Positions 8,694 through 16,713 of a stretch of 64,000 nt of DNA are shown in pieces. The stretch lies in NCBI RefSeq assembly GCF_030813245.1, contig NZ_JAUSUA010000002.1, positions 434,001 to 498,000 on the forward strand, read 5' to 3'. The position numbers and the translations under genes were made by a program. Numbering within the stretch: position 1 is the first letter of the stretch; every line of letters starts with the position of its first letter. This stretch comes from Alkalicoccobacillus murimartini (GTDB lineage Bacteria > Bacillota > Bacilli > Bacillales > Bacillaceae_D). The notes below the pieces were generated by a model that saw only the letters and a list, made by a program, of their open reading frames with translations, made no database searches and had not been told where the DNA came from.

Positions 8694-9400
8694 CGCACAC
8701 GTTCCGTTTGTTCGTATGCTTTTTGTTTCATATCGTATACTTGATCACAAAGTCCATCCATGAATTCAATGTCATGAAACACACCTATTAGTGTGGTTCC
8801 ATCCAACTTCAGCTTCTCAATTAATTCACGTACCTTTAATTTCGATTTTCCATCCAAACTAGCTGTAGGCTCATCTAATAGCAGTAATCGAGGTTTCTTT
8901 ACAGATGCAATCGCAATGTTCAAACGTAGCTTTTCGCCCCCTGAAAATGTATTCGGGTACGTGTGCCATAACCTCTCATCTAGCTCAAAATGGGTGAGCA
9001 CGTGTATGGCTTCTTTATTCGCGTCACGTTGGCTATAGCCCATTTCTAATACGGACTGTTCAACAAGCTGAAGCGTCGTGGTACGCGGCATCACCGATAA
9101 AAATTGTGAGACGTAACCAATTTCATGTTTCCGCAAATACACCATCTGCTGTTCGTCTGCTTGCAGTAGATCAATTCTGCCAAATTGCTCGGAATCAAAC
9201 CAAATCCGGCCTTCATCGGGTAGGTATGTCCGATAGATACTTTTAAGAATGGTTGACTTGCCACTGCCCGACTTACCTGTAATACCAAGAAAGGCTCCTT
9301 TTTCAACCATAAAATCAATGCCTTCCACTGCTCGAATCGTTTGGCTCAAATGAGCGATTGTGAATGATTTTCCGAACCCTTCCACTTGCAGTAATGGCAT
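8690..9400 (-). CDS. phnL: C-P lyase accessory ABC-type ATPase PhnL
   Basis: The 236-residue protein has Walker A (GKSGSGKST), the signature FSGGEKLRLNIAIA and Walker B (LLLLDEPTASLD). The PhnL-specific context is Y-V-S-Q-F-L near residue 100 and GVFHDIEFMD after the B motif. It is required with PhnGHI for loading the phosphonate onto ATP ribose. It overlaps phnM by one base and the PHP gene by 4 nt. Confidence 0.9.
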   Translation of the reverse strand: MPLLQVEGFGKSFTIAHLSQTIRAVEGIDFMVEKGAFLGITGKSGSGKSTILKSIYRTYLPDEGRIWFDSEQFGRIDLLQADEQQMVYLRKHEIGYVSQFLSVMPRTTTLQLVEQSVLEMGYSQRDANKEAIHVLTHFELDERLWHTYPNTFSGGEKLRLNIAIASVKKPRLLLLDEPTASLDGKSKLKVRELIEKLKLDGTTLIGVFHDIEFMDGLCDQVYDMKQKAYEQTERVR

Positions 9401-10602
9401 TAGCGCACCTCCGACATCGTGGATTGATTGCGATAGTTTGTCGTTGTCGCTACCTCGCCATTTATAATCGCTGAGGTCACCGTTGGGAATCCGTCACTCA
9501 GTTTTTCAATGATAAGTAAGTCAGCTTTTAATCCAGGTGTAATCGATCCAATCTGATGATCAAGCTTCACTGCTTTGGCCGGATTACGAGTCGCCAATTG
9601 AAACATCTGGTGTAGATCGAGTCCGTGTTGTTCATGAAGAGCAAATATGGAATGTAAAATTGCAGACGGATAATAGTCGCTACACAGAATATCCGCACAG
9701 CCCTCTTGGATCGCAACAACAGCCGATAGATTGCCAGAATGGGAGCCTCCAAGCATGATATTTGGTGCACCGACAACAATGTCAAGTCCGCATTCGTTGG
9801 CTTTCTTTGCCACATCTAACGTAATCGGAAACTCACTAATTGTGGTTCCAATCTCTTGTACCAACTCTATCTTTTTAACGTCGTCATCATCATGAGACGC
9901 AAGAGCGATCCCATAACTCTGTGCGAGTTCCGCGACTTCCTTCATTTGCTCGATTGATAGAACAGGGGTGTGCACCCGTTCTTCAATAAGGCTCGTTAAT
10001 TCTTCATCAGAAATATCCCGGTACCCTTTTAATGTATCCCGGTAGATTTCCAGATTGCGATACTGACCTTGCCCGGGGGTATGATCCATAAAGGAGAGCA
10101 AGTCGACCTTACCTGCTTTGATGTTCTCCATTAGCCGGTTAACCTCATCCAGGTTATCTATCTCGAACCGGGCATGGAGACGATGGCGAATTAAGTGGGC
10201 TTTCTCGTGTGTCTGACTGATCGCATCAACAAGTCGCTGCACGTTCTCTGGATAACGCATGGGTTTATGAGTAAAAACATCTTCTCGGTAAAAGGATAGC
10301 GAATGAAACATCGTTGTAATGCCATTGCCTATCAATGTTTTCTCTGCTTCTCGTAGACTCATATGTACGTCCATCATGCTTGTTGGACGTGGTGATACAA
10401 GGGATTCAATATAATCGGAATGAATATCAATGAAGCCAGGAGAAACATAGCCCCCATTCGCATCGATTTTTTGCGCATGTGGAACATTCCTGACTTCGGC
10501 TTCTGGGATGATCGCTTTAATCTGCTCACCCTCAATTAAAATAGCTAAGCCCTCGACAATGCCTTCCTCTAAAACAAACTGTCCGTTATGGATAATAATC
10601 AT
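9400..10602 (-). CDS. phnM: Ribose 1-methylphosphonate 5-triphosphate diphosphatase
   Basis: PhnM removes pyrophosphate from the triphosphate intermediate before C-P cleavage. The amidohydrolase fold is seen in GFIDIHSDYIE, LASHDDDD (metal site) and LCSDYYPSA. The ATG at 10602 has GAGGGGG 6 nt upstream and is preferred to a start 11 codons earlier that lies inside phnK. About 400 residues, slightly longer than the E. coli enzyme. Confidence 0.92.
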   Translation of the reverse strand: MIIIHNGQFVLEEGIVEGLAILIEGEQIKAIIPEAEVRNVPHAQKIDANGGYVSPGFIDIHSDYIESLVSPRPTSMMDVHMSLREAEKTLIGNGITTMFHSLSFYREDVFTHKPMRYPENVQRLVDAISQTHEKAHLIRHRLHARFEIDNLDEVNRLMENIKAGKVDLLSFMDHTPGQGQYRNLEIYRDTLKGYRDISDEELTSLIEERVHTPVLSIEQMKEVAELAQSYGIALASHDDDDVKKIELVQEIGTTISEFPITLDVAKKANECGLDIVVGAPNIMLGGSHSGNLSAVVAIQEGCADILCSDYYPSAILHSIFALHEQHGLDLHQMFQLATRNPAKAVKLDHQIGSITPGLKADLLIIEKLSDGFPTVTSAIINGEVATTTNYRNQSTMSEVR

Positions 10603-10615
10603 ATGGCGCCCCCTC

Positions 10616-11455
10616 TTATAGCATGGAATAGACAAGCTGCTGCGTGTATGGTTCCTGCGGATCTTCTAAGATCTGGTCGGTTAAACCTTGTTCCAAAATT
10701 GTGCCATTCAACATGACAATGGTGCGATCGGCTAACATCCGAATCACCGCTAAATCATGGGAAACAACAATCATACTGATGCCGAGCTCTCTTTGGATTG
10801 TTTTAATTAAATCCAGCACACTCGCCTGTACGGATAGATCTAGTCCTGTTGTCACTTCATCCAAAAGAAGGATCGGCGGATAATTAGATAAGGCCTTAGC
10901 TATTTGAACACGTTGCTGCATACCTCCCGAAAAATGCTTCGGTGCTTCTTTCATCCGTAAGAGCGGGATATGAACCTTTTCTAGTAGTTCTTTGCCCGTC
11001 TCTTCCATATGAGAGACGTTACGCCCTCCTGCCGCAATAAGCTTTTCAGCAATATTTCCAATTGCTGAGAACTCCATTTTTAATCCTCTTAATGGGTTTT
11101 GATACACCATGCCTAATATATGATTACGCACAAAACGTTTTTGTTGGTTGGACAAGCTCCACAGGTTTTTGCCTGCCACATCGCCATGGTTTAACAGCAT
11201 CTCTCCTGAGCTTGCTTGTTCATCAAAGTAGAGGCATTGCATAAGCGTTGATTTTCCGCTGCCACTTTCTCCAACGATGCCAAGAATTTCACCAGGGTAT
11301 AACTCAAACGAGAGATCCTGACATGCATATACTGTCCCGCATGAGGCGCAATAGTTTTTCTCAAGAGATCGTGTATGTGTATCTCGGCACGCACTGCACC
11401 CTGAGCCATATTGCTTATTCAGATTGTGGACCTGTAGGATTGGCTGCTTATACAT
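10616..11455 (-). CDS. phnK: C-P lyase ABC-type ATPase PhnK with N-terminal cysteine insert
   Basis: PhnK docks on the PhnGHIJ core complex. Walker A (GESGSGKST), signature FSGGMQQRVQIAKAL and Walker B (LLLDEVTTGLD) are complete. Before Walker A there is an insert with CxxC (CSAC) and CASC about 16 residues later, absent from E. coli PhnK; it could bind a metal. The ATG at 11455 has GGAGG before it and overlaps the phnJ stop by 8 nt. Confidence 0.92.
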   Translation of the reverse strand: MYKQPILQVHNLNKQYGSGCSACRDTHTRSLEKNYCASCGTVYACQDLSFELYPGEILGIVGESGSGKSTLMQCLYFDEQASSGEMLLNHGDVAGKNLWSLSNQQKRFVRNHILGMVYQNPLRGLKMEFSAIGNIAEKLIAAGGRNVSHMEETGKELLEKVHIPLLRMKEAPKHFSGGMQQRVQIAKALSNYPPILLLDEVTTGLDLSVQASVLDLIKTIQRELGISMIVVSHDLAVIRMLADRTIVMLNGTILEQGLTDQILEDPQEPYTQQLVYSML

Positions 11456-12314
11456 AACTGGATTCCTCCTTGCCTTGAGGTGAGGCATTCAGCTGTTCTA
11501 GACAATAGCTTGAATCATTGCATTGAAACTCAACATGCCCTGTGTCTGGATGGAACACTTCGTCTAAAAAGACTTCGGTTGAGCCACATTGTCTGCAGCT
11601 TTTCCCATCAAATGATTCAATGGAAAAAGGATAGTCATCAAACGCCAGAGACCGAACATCCGTATAGGGAGGCACCGCATAGATCTTCTTTTCTCTTCCA
11701 GCGCCTAATAAGATCAGTGCCTCAGATTGATTCATTTGCGGATTATCAAAACGAGGAATCGGACTTGGTGCCATCACATACCGATTGTGGACATAGACTG
11801 GATGATCGGCCCCTGTCGCCGCGCGACCGTATTTCATAATCTGCTCAAACAGCTGCAGCCACGCTCCACTGTATTCTTCTTCGGAATGGAGAATTTTTGT
11901 TTTCGCTTCACTGGCCTCCACATTTCTTAGTGGTTCAGGCGTTGGTACTTGTAAAACAAGGATCTGGTCCTCTGTGAGAGGTACCTCTGGAATTCGGTGT
12001 CTGGATTGGATGAGGGTGGCTTCACTCGTCGTATCCGTCACACGAATGCCCGTTGTTTTCTGGACAAGCTTCTTAATACTCACTGCATTGACGGATTCAT
12101 CTGACCCTTGATCAATGACTTTTAGAATGTCCTGCCTGCCTATCAGAGAGAGAGTAATTTGTAGTCCACCCGTTCCCCAGCCTCTAGCAATCGGCATTTC
12201 GCGAGACGAAAAAGGAACTTGATAGCCAGGGATAGCAACTGCTTTTAATAACGCACGACGAATCTCCTTTTTTGAGCCTTCATCAAAAAAAGCAAAATGA
12301 TGACGTGGATTCAT
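11448..12314 (-). CDS. phnJ: Carbon-phosphorus lyase, radical SAM subunit
   Basis: PhnJ cleaves the carbon-phosphorus bond. The four conserved cysteines are at 240, 243, 265 and 271 (CRQC, QCNDSSYC), spacing as in E. coli PhnJ (241, 244, 266, 272). The glycyl-radical site is in AIPGYQVPF (Gly30). The start overlaps the phnI stop by 4 nt. Length 288 is normal. Confidence 0.95.
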   Translation of the reverse strand: MNPRHHFAFFDEGSKKEIRRALLKAVAIPGYQVPFSSREMPIARGWGTGGLQITLSLIGRQDILKVIDQGSDESVNAVSIKKLVQKTTGIRVTDTTSEATLIQSRHRIPEVPLTEDQILVLQVPTPEPLRNVEASEAKTKILHSEEEYSGAWLQLFEQIMKYGRAATGADHPVYVHNRYVMAPSPIPRFDNPQMNQSEALILLGAGREKKIYAVPPYTDVRSLAFDDYPFSIESFDGKSCRQCGSTEVFLDEVFHPDTGHVEFQCNDSSYCLEQLNASPQGKEESSYV

Positions 12315-13423
12315 GACCTCGACACACCCTTTCTCACTTCTCGAATACTATCGAGTTTAGACTGAAACGTCACATAGTGAGGTAGTTTCAAATGCGATAT
12401 AAAACCCGATGCCTCAACCGAATCAATATGTAGCAGCACAAACTCCTCATCATGCGTTGGAAAAGGCGCTTCAGGATGATCGAGACATTGATCCAAAATG
12501 CTCATAGCAATTGCTTTTGTTTCATTCTGTCCGTAACAAATGCCATAGCCGATTTCGAAATCAAGAGCTTCCCGATTGTTTTCATCCTTCTGTTTTACTG
12601 GCACAAACGACTCCACTTCCGTCACTTCAATCTCACCTAGATAATACTGGTCAGAAGCATCATCACTCGCCTCATTCGGATGAGCAATCGTAAGAGGAAC
12701 ATGGCCCACTCGCACTTCCCCAACCGTAGGATGAACTTGACCATATCCTCTTAATGATGCATAACCAAGAGCTGTGACCGCACCCGTTTGTCCCCTAGTC
12801 AATGTCTGTAACCGAGCACTTCGTGGGGCGGGGAACGTCATGCTTTGCTTCGTAATATCAAAAGGCGCACGGTCATCCTGCTCATAAAAGGAAAACAATC
12901 CTTCCTCTCTTAAATAATCCACGACTTTTGGATAGGTTGGTGGCAACGTCTTCTCTAGCGGTAGTTCATTCATGTGCTTGTTGTAGTTCCGCCGCTTTTC
13001 TTCTAAATGTTCCTTCGTTTCATCCATTAGATCAAAATCAATCAGCCGGTGCGTATAGTCGGTTGTGGCACCAAGGATCTGCCCTTCTGGAATGTCTTTA
13101 AAGCTTGCGGAGATTCTCCTAGACACACGCATCGACTTCGTTTCCACCGTTTCACTAACATACAACCTCGGTAGAGTGGAACGATGCGCACGCATGATGA
13201 ACACCGCTTCCTCCATACTTCCTTCCGCCTGTTTGATTGCAAGGGCTGCGATGACAGGCGCATACAAGCTACTCTCAGACATCACTTGGTCAACTAACGC
13301 TTTCATTGTCGATAGAATCGTCTCTACTTCGAGGGTGTGTCCTCCCTTGATCCGGTCATACTGCCACCTCTCAATGGATGCCTCAATCGCCGTTGTCCCA
13401 CCTTTTACCGCTACATAACCCAC
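12311..13423 (-). CDS. phnI: C-P lyase complex subunit PhnI (nucleosidase)
   Basis: PhnI displaces the adenine of ATP with phosphonate together with PhnGHL. The N-terminal MGYVAVKGG, the HPTVGEVRVG stretch, the GYGICYGQNETKAIAMSILD stretch and LPHYVTFQSKLD are characteristic. It starts with GTG directly after the phnH stop (TAAGTG) with an excellent ribosome binding site, AAGGAGGTG, embedded in the end of phnH. Confidence 0.94.
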   Translation of the reverse strand: MGYVAVKGGTTAIEASIERWQYDRIKGGHTLEVETILSTMKALVDQVMSESSLYAPVIAALAIKQAEGSMEEAVFIMRAHRSTLPRLYVSETVETKSMRVSRRISASFKDIPEGQILGATTDYTHRLIDFDLMDETKEHLEEKRRNYNKHMNELPLEKTLPPTYPKVVDYLREEGLFSFYEQDDRAPFDITKQSMTFPAPRSARLQTLTRGQTGAVTALGYASLRGYGQVHPTVGEVRVGHVPLTIAHPNEASDDASDQYYLGEIEVTEVESFVPVKQKDENNREALDFEIGYGICYGQNETKAIAMSILDQCLDHPEAPFPTHDEEFVLLHIDSVEASGFISHLKLPHYVTFQSKLDSIREVRKGVSRS

Positions 13424-14017
13424 TTATTCCACCTCCTTCATCACCGTTGTACGTGGTATACACGCTAATTTTCCTGACGCTTCCGTTAAAATCAAATCAA
13501 TGCCCAGCGGATATTCCTGATTTCTTTCCTGCCTGACTGCATTCACCTCTGAAGAGAATCCGAATGTCAGAAGAGAGGATGTCTGAATCCCCGGCCCAGT
13601 GAGCATCCACTTGGTCCCCTTTAAAAAGGAGGGACACTCTAAGATGATGGTTGCCGACGCGTTCGGATCGAGTAACGTTCCGTTTTTCACTTGATTCAGC
13701 GTCTCTAACAAGTCTTGCTCGGTGCACGTAGCTGGCACGATGATAAAATCCGCCTCGTGAACAGCGACTTGCTTGGCCAAAGTTAAACGTGAGATCAAAG
13801 CCGAAGTCGAATCGTCCTCATCCTTGGTCAGCACATGAAAACTCACTTCACTATCAAGCACCGTCAACGCAACCAAAAACATTGAACCATAGCAATCTAG
13901 AGAATGATCAATGTGCGGCATCACCTTTGCAACAGACGACACCTTACCAGGCCGTGCCATACTATCAATCAACCTCCGAAAAACCGTTTGCGTATCGTGA
14001 ACTACATCCACTGCCAT
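13424..14017 (-). CDS. phnH: C-P lyase complex subunit PhnH
   Basis: PhnH is a structural subunit of the C-P lyase core. TQTVFRRLIDSMARPG near the N-terminus and GTLLDPNASATIIL and TGPGIQ in the middle are typical. I choose the ATG at 14017, 8 nt after GGGAG; a GTG three codons earlier overlaps that site. It lies 20 nt after phnG and abuts phnI. Confidence 0.92.
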   Translation of the reverse strand: MAVDVVHDTQTVFRRLIDSMARPGKVSSVAKVMPHIDHSLDCYGSMFLVALTVLDSEVSFHVLTKDEDDSTSALISRLTLAKQVAVHEADFIIVPATCTEQDLLETLNQVKNGTLLDPNASATIILECPSFLKGTKWMLTGPGIQTSSLLTFGFSSEVNAVRQERNQEYPLGIDLILTEASGKLACIPRTTVMKEVE

Positions 14018-14037
14018 CGAATCCACTCCCTTTTCAC

Positions 14038-14460
14038 CTAAACATCCATGGTGTCAAACGACACTTTTGTTTTCATTAACTGCGCATGCTCCTTGGCCTG
14101 CTTCGCATTCAACTCGTCTTGCGCAGCGAGTAACCAATTGGTCCATTGCTTTGTTTCTGGCAGCTCTGCTTGATACGCAGCATCAATGATCGCTAAATGT
14201 CGAGCTCGCTCCTCATCCATGCCCACAATCATACCCATCCCAACATGACCATCAATCTCAACCATCGCTTCTGTAATCAACGCTTCCCCTATGAAAAAAA
14301 GTGACTTTTTAGCCGTCTCCCGCATCTTCACCATCGTAAGCCCCTGCCTCGGCGCAACCATTTCCACAACAGAATAACCAGCTATCACCTCATCCGCCAG
14401 CTGTGCCGCTAAAGCAGGACCCGACTCCACTAATATCTTTGTCCGCATATGACGCTTCAT
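14038..14460 (-). CDS. phnG: C-P lyase complex subunit PhnG
   Basis: This is the first structural gene of the phn operon. EALITEAMVEIDG and GMGMIVGMDEERARHLAIIDAA (start GMGMIVGMDEERARH) are PhnG hallmarks; about 140 residues is normal. The ATG at 14460 has GAGGAGGTG 6 nt upstream, better than an in-frame start at 14487. Upstream lie two inverted repeats that may be the PhnF operator. Confidence 0.92.
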   Translation of the reverse strand: MKRHMRTKILVESGPALAAQLADEVIAGYSVVEMVAPRQGLTMVKMRETAKKSLFFIGEALITEAMVEIDGHVGMGMIVGMDEERARHLAIIDAAYQAELPETKQWTNWLLAAQDELNAKQAKEHAQLMKTKVSFDTMDV

Positions 14461-14491
14461 GTGCCACACCTCCTCTACTACCTCCATCCTA

Positions 14492-14505
14492 ACTTGGCGC
14501 CAAGT
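14492..14505. promoter_or_regulatory. 14-bp perfect palindrome in the phnG leader
   Basis: ACTTGGCGCCAAGT is a perfect palindrome lying between the putative promoter and the phnG ribosome binding site. It may be an operator or form a leader hairpin; which protein would bind is unknown. Confidence 0.5.
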
Positions 14506-14534
14506 CGCTGTGTTTTAAGAAGGTTTGAATATTA

Positions 14535-14552
14535 TGTAAATTTGTATTTACA
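14535..14552. promoter_or_regulatory. Inverted repeat upstream of phnG, candidate PhnF operator
   Basis: TGTAAAT-N4-ATTTACA (7-4-7) lies about 75 nt before the phnG start. HutC-type GntR regulators such as PhnF bind short inverted repeats of this size, and phnF is the next gene upstream. I found no second copy in front of phnF. Confidence 0.5.
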
Positions 14553-14582
14553 ATTGAGGGGAGGGGGCAGTTCTCCTTTCGT

Positions 14583-14712
14583 CGTTTCAATTTTGGGGTC
14601 TATCGTTTCACTTGCCTCTCCATTGCTCTGATTTCAGGGGCTATCGCTCCAATTGCCTCTCCATCGCTCCAATCTCGGGGGCTATCGCTCCACCCCCTCC
14701 ATCGCTCCAATC
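14583..14712. repeat. Phased intergenic array, ATCGCTCCA core
   Basis: The core TATCGCTCCA (earlier copies TCGTTTCA, TTGCTCTGA) recurs with its CG (or equivalent) at 14583, 14604, 14624, 14645, 14665, 14686 and 14703: steps 21, 20, 21, 20, 21, 17 bp. Spacers are related to one another (TTGCCTCTCC, GGGGCT). It occupies the gap between the phnF terminator and the phnG promoter. Confidence 0.75.
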
Positions 14713-14738
14713 CCAGTTCCACCTCTCCACTTTCCCAC

Positions 14739-14780
14739 AAAAAAAGCAGGGAGCATCAACTTACTGATGCTCCCTGCTTT
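14739..14780. terminator. Strong terminator after phnF
   Basis: GCAGGGAGCATCA and TGATGCTCCCTGC form a perfect 13-bp stem flanked by A- and T-runs, so it works on both strands. It separates phnF from phnG, meaning the structural operon has its own promoter. Confidence 0.9.
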
Positions 14781-14794
14781 TAATCCATTGCACT

Positions 14795-14832
14795 ATAATA
14801 AAATGTCCATTTTTATTCCAAATGTCATTTGA
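14795..14832 (+). repeat. Dispersed palindromic block, isolated copy
   Basis: TAAAATG-TC-CATTTTTA followed by TTCCAAATGTCATTTGA matches the palindromic block found in three copies near 51.1-51.5 kb and three near 60.4-60.9 kb. Here it lies between the phnF stop and its terminator. Confidence 0.6.
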
Positions 14833-14839
14833 ATTCCCT

Positions 14840-15538
14840 TCAATGATCTAACTCATACGTAAACTTATCCCCTCGATACAAAATATGCGTATACTCCAGC
14901 ACATTCCCCGAATCTCCATCAATCGTGCTACTCTCCAATTTGATCAGAGGAACAACGCCAGAACAGTGTAATCGTTTCTGTTCGTCGGCTGTTGGAAATT
15001 GGATGCTTAACAATGACTTTCCATTCTCAAAGTTAGAGTACCCACATGCTCGATAGTAGGAAAACATAGAAGAAATACTGGCTGCATCTTCCTGAATGGT
15101 TGGGAACATCTCCATATTCAGAAACGAATGGTGAATAGCAATAGGCTCATCATTAATCAAGCGGAGTCTTGAAATATTGTATGCAGGCCCAGAAAAATAG
15201 TCAGCTCGCGCCGGGTGCGGATGCTCACCCGACTGGAACACCTCTGTGCGCAAATCGTAGCCTGCAGCGATCATTTTATCGGTAAAGCTCTCACTTCCCG
15301 ATAAATGGAGTTTAATAGGCCTCGACTCTTCTTTTAAAAAGCGTCCTTTCCCCTTTACTGACATAACGTACCCGCGGTTTTCTAATTGCTGGTAGGCTTT
15401 TCGCACGGTCATTCGCGGTACTTGATAGGTTTCCGCCAATTCATTTTCAGAAGGCATTCTCTCACCAGCAGCCATTCGGTTAGTATTAATTAACTTAAGC
15501 AATTCATCATAAACAACTGACTCATCGTTTGCTTGCAC
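14840..15538 (-). CDS. phnF: GntR/HutC-family transcriptional regulator of the phosphonate operon
   Basis: The N-terminal winged helix is clear (ERMPSENELAETYQVPRMTVRKAYQQLENRG), followed by a UTRA ligand-binding domain (about residues 85-230; RLRLINDEPIAIHHSFLN). Start is GTG at 15538, 8 nt after GAGGAGG. Position directly upstream of phnG-M supports the name PhnF; the effector is probably phosphate- or phosphonate-related but is not visible. The gene is transcribed separately, with a terminator before phnG. Confidence 0.85.
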   Translation of the reverse strand: MQANDESVVYDELLKLINTNRMAAGERMPSENELAETYQVPRMTVRKAYQQLENRGYVMSVKGKGRFLKEESRPIKLHLSGSESFTDKMIAAGYDLRTEVFQSGEHPHPARADYFSGPAYNISRLRLINDEPIAIHHSFLNMEMFPTIQEDAASISSMFSYYRACGYSNFENGKSLLSIQFPTADEQKRLHCSGVVPLIKLESSTIDGDSGNVLEYTHILYRGDKFTYELDH

Positions 15539-15673
15539 AACTTATTCCTCCTCTCTTCCAACACGGTCATTTCTTAGATTCAGCAAAAAAAGTCCAGATC
15601 GTTAGATTTAGATTGAATGTCCTTTATGATGAAATTATAACAAACAGACTAACTAGCAAAGGTGCGGATAACG

Positions 15674-15874
15674 ATGTTCAGAAAAAAAGAGACAAAAGAA
15701 ACACGATTCTATGAAAAATCATCAGAACAGTTGGCGACAATTGGTAGAGTAAGTGTGCTAGTCGATCGTGTAACAGGCGTTCACTATCTTCATACGTGGG
15801 TTGGATCGGGAAGCGGACTGACTCCTTTGTTAGATGAGAATGGAGAAGTAGTTGTGGAGAAAATTGAAAAGTAA
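15674..15874 (+). CDS. Small DUF6440-type protein
   Basis: The 66-residue product contains VSVLVDRVTGVHYLHTW and GSGLTPLLDENGEVVVEK, the pattern of DUF6440 proteins (a VD-x-x-TGV-x-YL motif followed by GLTPLLD). Function is unknown. The ATG at 15674 follows AAAGGTG; it is divergent from phnF. A GACTTCC/GGAGGTC hairpin at 15883-15899 with a weak T-run probably terminates it. Confidence 0.65.
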   Translation: MFRKKETKETRFYEKSSEQLATIGRVSVLVDRVTGVHYLHTWVGSGSGLTPLLDENGEVVVEKIEK

Positions 15875-16140
15875 TGTAAGGGACTTCCTATTGGAGGTCT
15901 TTGTTTAGGTAGATAAGCAGTTCCGAAAAATCACCTGGTTCTTATGCTTCGTCATCTCCTCATAGATCGTCAACAACCCTCCATAATAAACAAAAAAATT
16001 CTAATGACCCGCTTTTAAGACCAGATAATAAAATTGTCACACAAATCCTTCCATATATTAGGTATAATCTCTATAGAAGTGCCCTCCCCCTATGAGATTA
16101 GGGTAAAAAAGACACATCGCGATCAACATGCAACAAGGAG

Positions 16141-16344
16141 TTGGGAACCATTTTTTTCTATCAATTAAATTTTAAAAATGGCATCAGTTACTTTTATAAA
16201 TCAAAAGTTTACTTGGAGAGTCCGCACAGAATTATTCAGCATGCAGTAGCTAATGGTTTTATGTATAAAGACGATAAGCAACTAGTGGTTACAGCTAGAC
16301 GAGTTCGTTCAGATCAGGTGATAGAACCAGTGAAGTTAGTATAA
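16141..16344 (+). CDS. Small hypothetical protein with an unclear start
   Basis: The frame encodes about 64 residues: FFYQLNFKNGISYFYKSKVY, then ESPHRIIQHAVANGFMYKDD and a basic/valine-rich end. It looks like real coding sequence but belongs to no family I know. The only good ribosome binding site (AAGGAG, 16135-16140) touches the first TTG, leaving no spacer; an ATT at 16150 would have a normal 9-nt spacing. The span given uses the TTG. The gap before it (15905-16134) shows nothing beyond a 22-codon minus-strand fragment. Confidence 0.45.
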   Translation: MGTIFFYQLNFKNGISYFYKSKVYLESPHRIIQHAVANGFMYKDDKQLVVTARRVRSDQVIEPVKLV

Positions 16345-16639
16345 AGAAACTAGGCGTGTGGGGGCACTGCTTATTAAAGTGATTGCTGGTCATATTTTGT
16401 ATTAAGAAATACCGTCATACTATACGAAAGCAAATCAGTTACATCATTAGTTCATCTGACTATTAAACAAACATTTAATTAAAAAATCGTTTCACATTTC
16501 TAAGCTCAGAATAATTCTTAATCAAACCTACATAACGGTACTTTTCTATATTTAATAGGTAATCATAAAAAATTACACATATATTTGTTAAATAAGTTTT
16601 CTAACTTAAAGAACTATATCCCCTAAATTTCAAACTACT

Positions 16640-16666
16640 TGAATGTACTCAGATCCATGCCGATAT
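16640..16666 (+). promoter_or_regulatory. Sigma-D-like promoter of the first chemoreceptor gene
   Basis: TGAA, 15 nt, then GCCGATAT fits the motility sigma factor consensus TAAA-N15-GCCGATAA with two mismatches. It lies 48 nt before the ATG. The rest of the AT-rich gap 16345-16639 shows no gene. Confidence 0.65.
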
Positions 16667-16713
16667 ATATCTTAATTCGAAATTTGTCGAATTATATCTG
16701 AGAGAGAAGTGAG

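Noticed and set aside
14535-14552. PhoP box upstream of phnG
   Set aside because: The sequence is an inverted repeat, not 11-bp-spaced direct repeats, so a GntR operator fits better.
15904-15990. 22-codon minus-strand frame after GGAGGG (reads TIYEEMTKHKNQVIFRNC)
   Set aside because: It looks slightly protein-like but is too short, has no terminator or partner, and may be a relic; not enough to call a gene.
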